From Bermanella sp047621325 (GTDB taxonomy: Bacteria > Pseudomonadota > Gammaproteobacteria > Pseudomonadales > Oceanobacteraceae), in contig JBLHLT010000017.1 of NCBI GenBank assembly GCA_047621325.1, positions 24,646 through 88,645 on the forward strand: a stretch of 64,000 bases of DNA. The letters run 5' to 3'. Of the stretch, positions 18,449 through 27,190 are shown one piece after another. The translations under genes and the position numbers were made by a program. Under the pieces are notes generated by a model, which worked only from the letters and a program-made list of their open reading frames with translations, did not search any database and was not told the DNA's origin. Numbering within the stretch: the stretch's first letter is position 1; each line of letters opens with the position of its first letter.

Positions 18449-18841
18449 TTATTCCACAACCAGCATGTTCGCGGTTGCTGTAAATACATTCCAACAACCA
18501 TCACCTACTGCACCTTGCTGTTCAATCTTCACATTACTAATGGCATTCGCTCCTAGACGATAGGCTTCGGCTTTCATATCAACAATTAAAGTCTTTTCTT
18601 CAGGGGCTTCACTGAACATAGAGCTTTGGCAACGTTTAGTACTCACCTGCCCTAATGAATTACTTGATTTTGGCTGTGCATCAAGCACTTGCACCTTGCT
18701 ATCCGCCATGCGTTTATCGCGCAGGCTCAAATGGCTTAAATCGTTACCTTCTAAAGCACCCGGCATAGAACTGCAGCCCGTAATGGTTAGGGCAAAAAGC
18801 GAGACTAAAACTAGGGAATATGCGTATATTTTTGAATTCAT
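18449..18841 (-). CDS. RcsF-like envelope lipoprotein
   Basis: This 130-residue lipoprotein has signal and lipobox LFALTITGC (Cys23). The mature part has a Cys before DMKAEAYRLGANAISNVKIEQQ and another in GDGCWNVFTATANMLVV. This layout (Cys, M-A-LGANA strand, GC, A-x-A-x-x-L-V) resembles RcsF and its heavy-metal-binding-domain relatives, which sense envelope stress. No Rcs phosphorelay gene is nearby, so calling it a stress sensor would be a guess. Outer-membrane lipidation is likely. Confidence 0.55.
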   Translation of the reverse strand: MNSKIYAYSLVLVSLFALTITGCSSMPGALEGNDLSHLSLRDKRMADSKVQVLDAQPKSSNSLGQVSTKRCQSSMFSEAPEEKTLIVDMKAEAYRLGANAISNVKIEQQGAVGDGCWNVFTATANMLVVE

Positions 18842-18904
18842 TATTATTATTTTTAAGTGATGAATGATGCCATAAGATTAACAGGCTAAAGGCTGACAGG
18901 AAAG

Positions 18905-19192
18905 TCAGCGCATGACCTCGAACTGCGCCATATTTGCATCTACTTGCGCCATTTCATATTCAATGTCACTTATTTTGGCCAAAATTGGGCCTTTTTGGCA
19001 CCAGCTCAATAATTGCTCTAGGGATTCTACTGGGCCTTGAGCAAATAACTCCACACGACCATCGGTTAAGTTTTTGACCCAACCCGACAAACCAAGTAGC
19101 TGGGCTTTTTTAGCAGTAGAGGCACGATAGTAAACACCCTGCACTTTGCCTGACACATAAACATGGTACGCCTGTAGCTGATCCTGTTGCAC
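18905..19192 (-). CDS. Acylphosphatase
   Basis: This small cytoplasmic enzyme hydrolyses carboxyl-phosphate bonds. It has the signature VSGKVQGVYYRAS (catalytic Arg) and GWVKNLTDGRVELFAQG (catalytic Asn), the full fold of about 90 residues. The reading frame is open further upstream, but AAGGGAGG lies nine bases before the GTG at 19192 and gives a 95-residue product of normal family length, so that start is used. It stands alone. Confidence 0.85.
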   Translation of the reverse strand: MQQDQLQAYHVYVSGKVQGVYYRASTAKKAQLLGLSGWVKNLTDGRVELFAQGPVESLEQLLSWCQKGPILAKISDIEYEMAQVDANMAQFEVMR

Positions 19193-19519
19193 TGGCACCA
19201 CCCTCCCTTCAATAAACCCAGCCATGCAATATATGCTGGCTTTTGCCTTAGGGTCAAACACCTCGTGTATTTAATTTAAGCAATCCATTTCATAACGATA
19301 CCCGTGGAAGTCCAGACCCATAACGCCCACAAGCTACCACTAAGTAGAACCAGATCACAAAAAACCGAATAAAACTGCGGGTTTATAGTAAAAATATGCC
19401 CTAGGGGGTATATCTTTTTCATTGGTTAAATAACGACAATAGATGCATTTATCCCATACTCGCCCGTCGACAAAACTGGCACATAAAACCCTACTTTATA
19501 ACCCACCTCCGAGATCCCA

Positions 19520-20635
19520 ATGAACAAACTTATAAGAGTGCTGTTTATACTCACACTGTTGATCAGCGTCTTTAATTGCCAAGCCGAAAACGCCCCCCAA
19601 ACATTACGTGTTTTAAACTGGGGTGAATACATTGACCCAGACGTACTAAAAGAATTCGAGCAAGCCAACAATGTTCGCATCGAATATTCAGAGTTCAATA
19701 GTGTCGATGAATTCACCACCCTATTTTTTGATCCAAAAAATCAATACGACGTTATTTTCCCAGCGTCTTCTATTATTCGAATCATGGCTGATAACGATCT
19801 CATCATTCCCCTTGATAAAGCACGCTTTAAAAACCTAACCGGTTTAAATCCTGTCGTCATGAATGGGCTTGAATTACTCGACACGAGCAACGTCTACAGC
19901 ATTCCTTACATGTGGGGTACAACTGGCATAGGCATTAATGTACAACAGGCAAAAAAAGTCGGTATTGATACTAGCAACCAATCGTGGGGGTTATTATTTG
20001 ACAGCGCTCAGCGTAAAAAACTCATGCAATGTGGCATCGGTTTAGTGAACGAACGTGATGAAATTTTTGCCGCTGCTCTTAAATATCTTGGTTATTCGAT
20101 TAATACCAGCTCGAAAAGCGAGCTTCAAGCCGCCGGCGAGCTACTAAAAGAAACCATCGCCGATATTAATTACCTGCACAGCACGCAATATACGGATGAT
20201 TTAAAAGACAATAAAATCTGTTTGGGGGTGGGCTATTCAGGCGACATACTGACGGAAGTAGCTGAGAACTCAAACCTTCAGTACGTCATTCCAAAAGAAG
20301 GTGCCGCCATGTGGATCGACATCATGGCTATTCCTAAAAATGCACCCAATAAAAACATGGCTTACACCTTCATTGACTTCATGATGTCAGCACAAGTATC
20401 TGGCAGAAACTCAAACTACACGGCGTATCCCAGCCCGATGCTAAATGCCCAACAATACGTTGATGACGAAATCCTTAGCGACCCGACTATCTATCCCAAC
20501 GACCAAACCCTTGCTGGTTTACAAATGATGGCGCCTAAAGAACGTAAGGTTAATCGCATCAAACATCGCCTCTGGGTGAAAGCCATTTGCGCTGGCGGCA
20601 AATGGTGCAGCGTACCGATGCAAAGTTACTTCTAA
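19520..20635 (+). CDS. Polyamine-type ABC transporter periplasmic binding protein
   Basis: This 371-residue secreted protein of the PotD/PotF family has a signal peptide (about 1-22), LRVLNWGEYIDPDVLKEFEQ (29-48) and IEYSEFNSVDEF typical of spermidine/putrescine binders, then MWGTTGIGIN and LGVGYSGD at the hinge. No permease or ATPase genes adjoin it, so it may serve a transporter encoded elsewhere or act as a sensor partner. Polyamine is the family default; the actual ligand is not shown. Confidence 0.85.
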   Translation: MNKLIRVLFILTLLISVFNCQAENAPQTLRVLNWGEYIDPDVLKEFEQANNVRIEYSEFNSVDEFTTLFFDPKNQYDVIFPASSIIRIMADNDLIIPLDKARFKNLTGLNPVVMNGLELLDTSNVYSIPYMWGTTGIGINVQQAKKVGIDTSNQSWGLLFDSAQRKKLMQCGIGLVNERDEIFAAALKYLGYSINTSSKSELQAAGELLKETIADINYLHSTQYTDDLKDNKICLGVGYSGDILTEVAENSNLQYVIPKEGAAMWIDIMAIPKNAPNKNMAYTFIDFMMSAQVSGRNSNYTAYPSPMLNAQQYVDDEILSDPTIYPNDQTLAGLQMMAPKERKVNRIKHRLWVKAICAGGKWCSVPMQSYF

Positions 20636-20680
20636 CAACCCAAAATTAATAAGCCAGCAGCGCCGATTAGCCCTACTGGC

Positions 20681-20694
20681 TTGACCTGAAACAA
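20681..20694 (+). promoter_or_regulatory. FNR/Anr-like box upstream of hemN
   Basis: TTGAC-CTGA-AACAA resembles the FNR consensus TTGAT-N4-ATCAA, with two mismatches (one per half). It lies 56 bases before the hemN start. hemN genes in related bacteria are commonly activated by FNR/Anr under low oxygen. The match is suggestive only. Confidence 0.45.
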
Positions 20695-20749
20695 TATCCA
20701 AACGCTTATGCCTTGTTAACATAAGGCAATTTTAACGTGCGGATATGCC

Positions 20750-22141
20750 ATGACTATTCAAACTAATATCCAGTGGGACATTGACCTAATTAAGCGTCAC
20801 GATAAATCTGGCCCACGCTATACCTCCTACCCAACTGCGGTTCAATTTTTACCTGGCTTTAGCATTGAACAATACAAACAAGCTCGCCTAACCAGCCACA
20901 AACAAGGCGAAGGCTTATCGCTTTATGTACACATCCCTTTTTGCGCCCATGTTTGCTATTACTGCGCGTGTAACAAAGTCATTACCAAACGCCGTGAAAA
21001 AGCTGAACCTTACCTTACTGCGCTTTTCAAAGAGATCGAACTTCGCGCACAAGGCTACGATGACAAACGTACAGTAGACCAATTGCATTTTGGCGGTGGC
21101 ACACCTACATTTTTAAGCCACGAACAAATGACCAGCCTGATGAATAAGCTGGCAGAACACTTCAACCTATCAGCATCAGAAGAACGTGACTTCTCGATTG
21201 AGATCGACCCACGCGAACTACGCGATGACACCTTGGCGCATTTAAAAAGCATTGGGTTCAATCGCGTCAGCTTAGGGGTTCAAGACCTCGATCCTGCGGT
21301 ACAAAAAGCGGTAAATCGCATTCAGCCTTTAGAAATGACCAAAAACACCTTAGAGCAAGCACGCGAACTGGGCTTTAAATCAATCAACATTGATTTAATC
21401 TACGGCCTACCACTACAGCATCGCGACGGCTTCCAAAATACACTTCAGCATATTATCGAGCTAAGCCCTGACCGTATTTCGGTCTTTAATTATGCCCACC
21501 TACCGACACGCTTTAAGCCGCAACGCCGTATACAAACAGAAGACCTGCCTAGCCCAGAGACAAAACTGGGCATGATGCAAGATAGCATTCAACTCCTTAC
21601 CCAAGCAGGTTACATCTACATAGGCATGGATCACTTTGCCAAGCCCAATGACAGCCTAGCCAAGGCACAACAAGCCAGTAAACTGCATCGGAACTTCCAA
21701 GGCTACACCACTCACCCAGATTGTGATCTGGTTGCGCTTGGGGTTTCTTCCATTAGCCAAATTGGCCATAGCTACCTGCAAAACAGCACGGACATAACGG
21801 TTTATCAAGACCAGCTTGAACAGGGCGCCCTACCTATCAATAAAGGGCTAACCCTCACAGACGAAGATGAGATAAGGCAAGCGGTTATTAAACAGCTAAT
21901 TTGCCACTTCAACCTAGAATTTGGTGACATTGAACAGCGCTTTAAGATTGACCCAAAACAACACTTTGCCAAAGAGCTTGAAAATCTTAAACGCTTTGAG
22001 GAAGACGGATTATTGAGTGTCAGCCCTCACGGTATTCAAGTACATGACAAGGGCATTTTATTGATCCGTAGCATCTGTATGGAATTCGATGAATACCTAA
22101 CTCGCTCAGAGCAAGGGATACGCTATAGTAAAGTGATATAA
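20750..22141 (+). CDS. hemN: Oxygen-independent coproporphyrinogen III oxidase
   Basis: This 463-residue radical-SAM enzyme converts coproporphyrinogen III to protoporphyrinogen IX without oxygen in haem synthesis. The [4Fe-4S] site is CAHVCYYC (Cys65, 69, 72) followed by Cys74, as in true HemN. The SAM motif is HFGGGTP, and the C-terminal HemN domain is complete (GLTLTDEDEIRQAVIKQLICHF onward, here shortened). An FNR-like box lies upstream. Haem supply fits the neighbouring cytochrome c maturation operon functionally. Confidence 0.94.
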   Translation: MTIQTNIQWDIDLIKRHDKSGPRYTSYPTAVQFLPGFSIEQYKQARLTSHKQGEGLSLYVHIPFCAHVCYYCACNKVITKRREKAEPYLTALFKEIELRAQGYDDKRTVDQLHFGGGTPTFLSHEQMTSLMNKLAEHFNLSASEERDFSIEIDPRELRDDTLAHLKSIGFNRVSLGVQDLDPAVQKAVNRIQPLEMTKNTLEQARELGFKSINIDLIYGLPLQHRDGFQNTLQHIIELSPDRISVFNYAHLPTRFKPQRRIQTEDLPSPETKLGMMQDSIQLLTQAGYIYIGMDHFAKPNDSLAKAQQASKLHRNFQGYTTHPDCDLVALGVSSISQIGHSYLQNSTDITVYQDQLEQGALPINKGLTLTDEDEIRQAVIKQLICHFNLEFGDIEQRFKIDPKQHFAKELENLKRFEEDGLLSVSPHGIQVHDKGILLIRSICMEFDEYLTRSEQGIRYSKVI

Positions 22142-22164
22142 CTCAAACAAAGTACAGGCCAGCG

Positions 22165-22785
22165 ATGAGCAGAGACACGTCAAGCATTGCATCTCAAACC
22201 GCCGCAGCTGCCACGATATCTGGTCATCTATTTCGTGCCAGCCTCATTGCAAAACGCATGGCGCTGGCAGCAAAAAACTCAAGAGCTATGGTACTAAGAG
22301 CGGGCGCGCAAGCTGCTGGGCTTAAAGTCATTAGCGATTACTTCGATGAACTGGCCGGAAAAACCATCTCCCTCTCTGGCTCCATAAACCAATCCGCGAT
22401 CATCATCTCGCAAAACTCCGTACGCCAATGGCGCACAAACTCATTCTTGTCACACGTTAACCGCAGCACAAGACGCATGGAAAAATCCAATACTGCGCAG
22501 TTAAAACAAGCACTTAACAAGGGCGAATCGAACCTCAGTAAATTAAATAATGAAATGCGGGTTCAGCTATCAGCACTCAACGAGCAGCTACTCGACATCC
22601 GCAAGTACATGCAATCAAGCAGTGTCGTGGCCGTCACCTTTCGCCTAGAAGCCACGCAAACAGGCGAGTTTCAGCCGCTCTTAGAACATATGGCCAGCAC
22701 CATTGACGGCCTTAGTAACGACATTAAATATCACATTACATTTAGCCAAAACCAACTCACCCAATTTAAAATTTCAAGACACTAA
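22165..22785 (+). CDS. Small soluble chemotaxis-receptor-like helical protein
   Basis: This 206-residue protein has no TM segment. It is Ala/Ser-rich and helical in its N-terminal third (SSIASQTAAAATISGHLFRASLIAKRMALAA, in parts), then shows coiled-coil heptads around 105-150. The first part resembles the methyl-accepting signalling helices of chemotaxis receptors, but the conserved receptor tip is not evident. It is followed nine bases later by an ODP-type diiron gene, and ODP proteins work with chemotaxis systems in other bacteria. I infer a cytoplasmic oxygen or redox signalling pair. The gene itself is otherwise unrecognised. Confidence 0.5.
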   Translation: MSRDTSSIASQTAAAATISGHLFRASLIAKRMALAAKNSRAMVLRAGAQAAGLKVISDYFDELAGKTISLSGSINQSAIIISQNSVRQWRTNSFLSHVNRSTRRMEKSNTAQLKQALNKGESNLSKLNNEMRVQLSALNEQLLDIRKYMQSSSVVAVTFRLEATQTGEFQPLLEHMASTIDGLSNDIKYHITFSQNQLTQFKISRH

Positions 22786-22793
22786 GGTTTCGC

Positions 22794-23525
22794 ATGGATG
22801 CACTTAAAATTTATGACAACGGCCACCAATGGTATGTTTTTGGTCGAGACCCAGAAAAGCCCGAAAAAATAATCGACACCAACCAGTTTATGATTGTGGA
22901 TGGTGATCGAAGTATCCTGCTGGACCCAGGTGGTATTGAGATATTCTCAGCCATGCTCGCTTCGGCCTTAAAATACGTCGACATTGAACACATCACCGAC
23001 TTATTTGCCAGCCACCAAGATCCTGACATCATCTCGTCACTGGGAATGTGGGATCAAGTATTGCCCAATGCCACACTACATGCGTCATGGCTGTGGGAAG
23101 GCTTTATTCGTCACTTTGGCATGGACAGCATAAAATACAGCGGCATTGATGATGACGGCGGTCGCATTACTCTCAACAACACCGAACTTGAATTTATCCC
23201 CGCTCACTACCTGCATAGCTCGGCTAACTTTCACGTCTATGACCCAAAATCAAAAATACTGTTTAGTGGCGATATCGGCGCCGCACTCGAGCCGCCTGGC
23301 ACACCACTGTTTGTTGAGGACTTTGACAGCCATACCGACAAAATGCGTTATTTCCATGAACGCTGGATGGCCTCCGATAGCGCCAAGCAACATTGGATTA
23401 ATCGAGTAAGGCACTTAGAAATCGACATTATGGCGCCCCAACATGGTCGTCTATTTAAAGGCGATGACGTACAAAAGTTCTTAAATTGGTTTGAAAAACT
23501 GCACGTGGGCATCGCCATCGACTAA
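22794..23525 (+). CDS. ODP-like diiron metallo-beta-lactamase-fold sensor protein
   Basis: This 243-residue protein is the stand-alone diiron domain of flavodiiron proteins, without flavodoxin. Metal-ligand positions are visible: HQDPD (His74, Asp76, Asp78), the His of PAHYLHS, the Asp of FSGDIG and the His of APQHGRLF. The last position of the usual HxExDH motif is Ile here, as in oxygen-binding diiron proteins (ODP) that report oxygen to chemotaxis. AAGG precedes the ATG. It is co-transcribed with the receptor-like gene just upstream, supporting a signalling rather than detoxifying role, though an oxygen/NO reductase activity cannot be excluded. Confidence 0.72.
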   Translation: MDALKIYDNGHQWYVFGRDPEKPEKIIDTNQFMIVDGDRSILLDPGGIEIFSAMLASALKYVDIEHITDLFASHQDPDIISSLGMWDQVLPNATLHASWLWEGFIRHFGMDSIKYSGIDDDGGRITLNNTELEFIPAHYLHSSANFHVYDPKSKILFSGDIGAALEPPGTPLFVEDFDSHTDKMRYFHERWMASDSAKQHWINRVRHLEIDIMAPQHGRLFKGDDVQKFLNWFEKLHVGIAID

Positions 23526-23531
23526 CCCAGC

Positions 23532-23561
23532 AGGCAGATAGCAACAAATAGCTATCTGCCT
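23532..23561 (+). terminator. Hairpin after the ODP gene
   Basis: Perfect 11-bp arms, AGGCAGATAGC (23532-23542) and GCTATCTGCCT (23551-23561), enclose an 8-base loop six bases past the stop codon. No T-run follows, so it may terminate weakly or protect the mRNA end. Confidence 0.55.
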
Positions 23562-23803
23562 ACATATAACCCTCATACCTTTAATGATTAAAACCCCCAG
23601 CTTAAACACTCAAATTCGCATCACTAAACCCACCAAAAAGATAACGGTATAAATTAAACACCCCATTATTATCATTAGAATAAAAAACACGTGTTCTCCA
23701 ATTTAGGGTCTTAAACAGCACTTTAATACTAAAAATAGAGAAATTTATTTACTGAACCAGACTTTCAGCATACACTTGTTTACCGAATTAACAGGAGCTA
23801 TGC
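23562..23803 (+). promoter_or_regulatory. Leader of the desaturase operon
   Basis: This AT-rich non-coding stretch should carry the promoter of the reductase-desaturase pair. I looked for a DesT-like palindrome, as found for the Pseudomonas desaturase operon, and did not see a convincing one. The ribosome site AGGAG lies just before the ATG at 23804. Confidence 0.4.
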
Positions 23804-24913
23804 ATGCAATCCACCGCGCCAAACAAAATCAGTAAAGCATGGGCTTGGTTTATGGGCAGCCTAACCAACCATCACAGCTTCGGTGCTTATTTCGAACCCG
23901 TTATTCAATTGGCACTGCCAAGCTGGCGGGCCGATCTTGTTCGCAGCCGCGTGCAAGGTATACGTCATGAAAGCACAGACATGTACACCCTTAGCATAAA
24001 ACCAAAGGGAAAGTGGCAGGGCTTTCAGGCTGGGCAATACATTGAGCTCACTGTTGAAAAAAATGGTGCATGGATGAGTCGGTATTTCAGCATCTCATCA
24101 AGCCCTAACTACTACGCGCGCACCGGCTTAATTGAACTAAGCATTCGCATACAAGACAAAGGCTTGATTACACCTTGGTTACCAAAAGCATTGCAGCAAG
24201 ACAGTATCGTCAATATTTCACGTGCCATGGGTGATTTCACATTAAACTCAGAGTATCAATCAGTCTGCATGATTGCGGGTGGCAGCGGTATCACGCCGTT
24301 TCGTGCCATGTTGCAGCAGCTTAATACCAATCAAGCTGCAAAAAATACGTCTCAAAGCATCACCCTGCTTTATTACGCTCGTAGCGCTGAGCATTTTTTA
24401 TTTGAAGCAGAATTCAAGCAATACAAAAATGAAAATTTTCATTTAAAGCTCATGAACAGCGAAGACACAGGCAACATCAGCCCTGCCCATATTGCCCTGC
24501 AAGAGCAACTTAACGCTGACACTCATTTTTATATTTGTGGGCCCAGCCCCATGATATTACTCAGCCGTAAAATTCTAAACGCGCTAAACATTAAATCGAG
24601 CCATATACATTATGAGTTTTTTGGGCCCGAACCAATAAGCCTTGATATACAAGCTGAAAACAGCGCCGTGTTGTTTGCTCGCTCAAACAAACAATTTGAA
24701 AACAAACAAAATCAAACACTATTAGAACTCGCAGAAAGCAATCAACTCAACCCTGTTAGTGGCTGTCGTATGGGTGTGTGTCATCAATGTATTTGCCAAA
24801 AGAAAAGTGGTGTCGTTTACAACACAAAAACAAAAACCTATAGCGATACTGGCGCACAAGAAATTCAATTATGTATCAGTGTGCCCGTCAACGACGTGGT
24901 TTTGGATCTATAA
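23804..24913 (+). CDS. Ferredoxin-NADPH reductase partner of the desaturase
   Basis: This 369-residue oxidoreductase has an FAD-binding domain (MSRYFSISSS at about 92-101), an NAD(P)-binding domain (CMIAGGSGITPFRAMLQQL near 159-177; YICGPSPMI) and a C-terminal plant-type [2Fe-2S] domain (CRMGVCHQCIC plus a later Cys). It would pass electrons from NADPH to the membrane desaturase encoded 12 bases downstream, like the PA4889/DesB pair in Pseudomonas. It is the first gene of a two-gene operon. Confidence 0.9.
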   Translation: MQSTAPNKISKAWAWFMGSLTNHHSFGAYFEPVIQLALPSWRADLVRSRVQGIRHESTDMYTLSIKPKGKWQGFQAGQYIELTVEKNGAWMSRYFSISSSPNYYARTGLIELSIRIQDKGLITPWLPKALQQDSIVNISRAMGDFTLNSEYQSVCMIAGGSGITPFRAMLQQLNTNQAAKNTSQSITLLYYARSAEHFLFEAEFKQYKNENFHLKLMNSEDTGNISPAHIALQEQLNADTHFYICGPSPMILLSRKILNALNIKSSHIHYEFFGPEPISLDIQAENSAVLFARSNKQFENKQNQTLLELAESNQLNPVSGCRMGVCHQCICQKKSGVVYNTKTKTYSDTGAQEIQLCISVPVNDVVLDL

Positions 24914-24925
24914 AAGGAGGTTCAT

Positions 24926-26056
24926 ATGAATATGCAAGCCAACATAGCAACAGCAGACAGCCAAGATCAACGCCCCACTTCACATGAGCTTGATCAATTT
25001 GCCGACGAACTCAACGCGGTGCGCGAACGCACTATGGCAAAGGTTGGTAAAGCGGATGCACAATACATTCGCAACCTAATTCGCATCCAGCGCTTAAGTG
25101 AAGTATCAGGGCGTATATTACTCGTACTAGGGTTTTTACATCCCGCTTACTGGGTTATTGGTGTATTAGCATTAGCCTGCGCAAAAATATTAGACAACAT
25201 GGAAATTGGCCATAATGTTATGCATGGTCAATACGATTGGATGAACGACCCGAACATCAACAGCCGTAATTTTGAATGGGACAACGCCGGCGATAGCGCC
25301 TCATGGAAGCGTTACCATAATCACGAACATCACACTTACACCAATATCATCGGCAAAGATCGTGACTTTGGTTATGGCTTATTACGTTTAAGTGATGACA
25401 CCCGCTGGAAACCTAAAAATCGCTGGCAGTTTTTCACCTATCTCGCTCTTTGTTTTAATTTTCAATGGGGCATCGCCTATCACGAAGTGGCTGGTGAACG
25501 TATATTCATGGGCAAACCTCGTAAAACCAGTAACCTTCCCATTTCCCGTGAAGAATTAAAATCTGCTTTCTTTAACAAAGCCGCACGACAATTATTTAAA
25601 GACTATGTGTTTTATCCGTTAATTTGTTTTCCTGTTTTTTTACAGGTACTGGCCGGTAATTTCTTTGCGAACATGCTGCGCGATGTGTGGACGAACACTA
25701 TTATTTTTTGCGGCCATTTCACCGAAAACATCCATACATTCAAAGAATCTGAATGTAAAAATGAATCTCAAGGCCAATGGTTTTACCGCCAAATACTCGG
25801 CTCATCAAATCTTGAAGGGGGTCGTTTATTTCACATTATGACGGGGCATTTAAGTTGCCAGATGGAACACCATTTATTTCCAGACGTGCCCGCAAGGCAC
25901 TACCCAGAAATGGCAAAAGAAGTACGTGCAATTTGTGATAAATATGGCGCCCCCTACAATAGTGCAGGTTTCTTTAAGCAATATATCAGCGTGGTTAAGC
26001 GCATTATTCGTTACAGTTTCCCTAACAAGCACACCACTAAAATGACGACAGCTTAA
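24926..26056 (+). CDS. Membrane acyl-CoA delta-9-type fatty acid desaturase
   Basis: This 376-residue integral membrane diiron desaturase has three histidine boxes: GHNVMH (about 95-100), HNHEHHTYT (131-139) and GHLSCQMEHHLFP near the C-terminus, with hydrophobic segments between. It introduces a double bond into saturated acyl chains, adjusting membrane fluidity. AGGAGG lies upstream of the ATG. Gene order and family match DesB-type acyl-CoA desaturases. The position of the double bond is inferred from family, not from sequence. Confidence 0.9.
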   Translation: MNMQANIATADSQDQRPTSHELDQFADELNAVRERTMAKVGKADAQYIRNLIRIQRLSEVSGRILLVLGFLHPAYWVIGVLALACAKILDNMEIGHNVMHGQYDWMNDPNINSRNFEWDNAGDSASWKRYHNHEHHTYTNIIGKDRDFGYGLLRLSDDTRWKPKNRWQFFTYLALCFNFQWGIAYHEVAGERIFMGKPRKTSNLPISREELKSAFFNKAARQLFKDYVFYPLICFPVFLQVLAGNFFANMLRDVWTNTIIFCGHFTENIHTFKESECKNESQGQWFYRQILGSSNLEGGRLFHIMTGHLSCQMEHHLFPDVPARHYPEMAKEVRAICDKYGAPYNSAGFFKQYISVVKRIIRYSFPNKHTTKMTTA

Positions 26057-26078
26057 CTTGGTCAGCGGATTTTCTATT

Positions 26079-26120
26079 AATATCACAACCTCAATCTTGA
26101 GGATGTGATATTTTCTTTTT
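26079..26120 (+). terminator. Terminator of the desaturase operon
   Basis: A long, nearly perfect stem (AATATCACA...TGTGATATT outside, CCTCAA/TTGAGG inside) is followed by TTTCTTTTTT. It is a strong intrinsic terminator. Confidence 0.9.
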
Positions 26121-26289
26121 TAAATACCACCTTTAAACGTCACGTCAGCGCTGAAACAATACCGAAATTAGAATAATTACCTGCCTGTATAAGGGAGAAC
26201 TTCTAATAAAGTGAAGCTCCTAAGTTTATATTTATAATGCAACAATATAGGTCCAAATTCATTTCGACAAACGTCTAAACGGTATTGAA

Positions 26290-27132
26290 TTAAAAATACT
26301 GTTTATGAAAACGCAGGTGCTCGGCAATAAAACTACTAATAAAATAATAGCTATGGTCGTAACCTGCTTGCATACGTAAGGTTAATGGATAACCACTTAC
26401 CTTAGCGGCCACTTGCAGCGCTTCGGGTTTCAATTGCTCTTGCAAAAAGTTATCGGCATCTCCTTGATCCACCAGCGCTGGTAATTGCTTACCGTTGCTT
26501 TTTTTCATCAATTCACTGCTATCATATTGCAACCAATCCTGCTTATTACCACCTAAATAACCGTTTAACGCTTTTTGCCCCCAAGGACAATCCATTGGAT
26601 TCGCAATGGGACTAAACGCCGACACAGACGAATAACGATCGGAATTTTTTAACGCAATGCTCAACGCACCATGGCCACCCATAGAATGCCCACTGATTGC
26701 ACGTTGTTGCGTCACCGGAAAATTAGCCTCAATTAAATCAGGCAATTCATTCACCACATAATCGTACATTTGGTAATGCTGATTAAAGGGCGCTTGCGTG
26801 GCATTCACATAAAACCCAGCACCTAAACCAAAGTCGTAACTGCCATCCGCATCATCAGCCACACCGTCACCACGAGGGCTGGTATCCGGTGCAACAATGG
26901 CAATACCTAATTTAGCCGCTTCAGAAAAAGCACCTGCTTTTTGCATAAAGTTTTCATCGGTGCAGGTTAAGCCTGACAACCAATACAACACAGGGACTTT
27001 TTCACCCGTTGCAGTTTGTGGTGGCAAGAAAATCGCAAATCTCATGGTGCAATGATTAATTTTTGACTGATGGGTATATTGTTTATGCCAGCCGTCAAAT
27101 GTTTTGGCGCTACTTACAATCTCTAAACTCAT
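26290..27132 (-). CDS. fghA: S-formylglutathione hydrolase
   Basis: This 280-residue alpha/beta hydrolase of the esterase D family hydrolyses S-formylglutathione to formate and glutathione, the second step of formaldehyde removal. The nucleophile elbow is GHSMGGHGAL (Ser near 149), the oxyanion region is LYWLSGLTCTDENFMQKAG, and the family sequence PDTSPRG is present. It is downstream of the class III alcohol dehydrogenase in the same operon, separated by a hairpin. Confidence 0.94.
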   Translation of the reverse strand: MSLEIVSSAKTFDGWHKQYTHQSKINHCTMRFAIFLPPQTATGEKVPVLYWLSGLTCTDENFMQKAGAFSEAAKLGIAIVAPDTSPRGDGVADDADGSYDFGLGAGFYVNATQAPFNQHYQMYDYVVNELPDLIEANFPVTQQRAISGHSMGGHGALSIALKNSDRYSSVSAFSPIANPMDCPWGQKALNGYLGGNKQDWLQYDSSELMKKSNGKQLPALVDQGDADNFLQEQLKPEALQVAAKVSGYPLTLRMQAGYDHSYYFISSFIAEHLRFHKQYF

Positions 27133-27159
27133 AATATTCTCATATTCAAAAATAAAGTG

Positions 27160-27182
27160 AGCTTGGTGGAAACCACCAAGCT
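27160..27182 (-). terminator. Intercistronic hairpin between frmA and fghA
   Basis: Ten-base perfect arms (AGCTTGGTGG and CCACCAAGCT) with a 3-base loop lie between the two genes. On the minus strand the hairpin is followed by a T-rich stretch (CACTTTATTTTTG). It could attenuate fghA relative to frmA or stabilise the upstream message. Confidence 0.6.
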
Positions 27183-27190
27183 AGATAAAT

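Noticed and set aside
19310..19340. CATAACGCC near 19320 resembling an attC R' box
   Set aside because: There is no partner R'' box, no inverted-repeat structure and no cassette-like gene around it.
19426..19719. Minus-strand frame overlapping the start of the polyamine-binding protein gene
   Set aside because: The plus strand has a signal peptide and clear PotD-type motifs; the minus frame lacks features.
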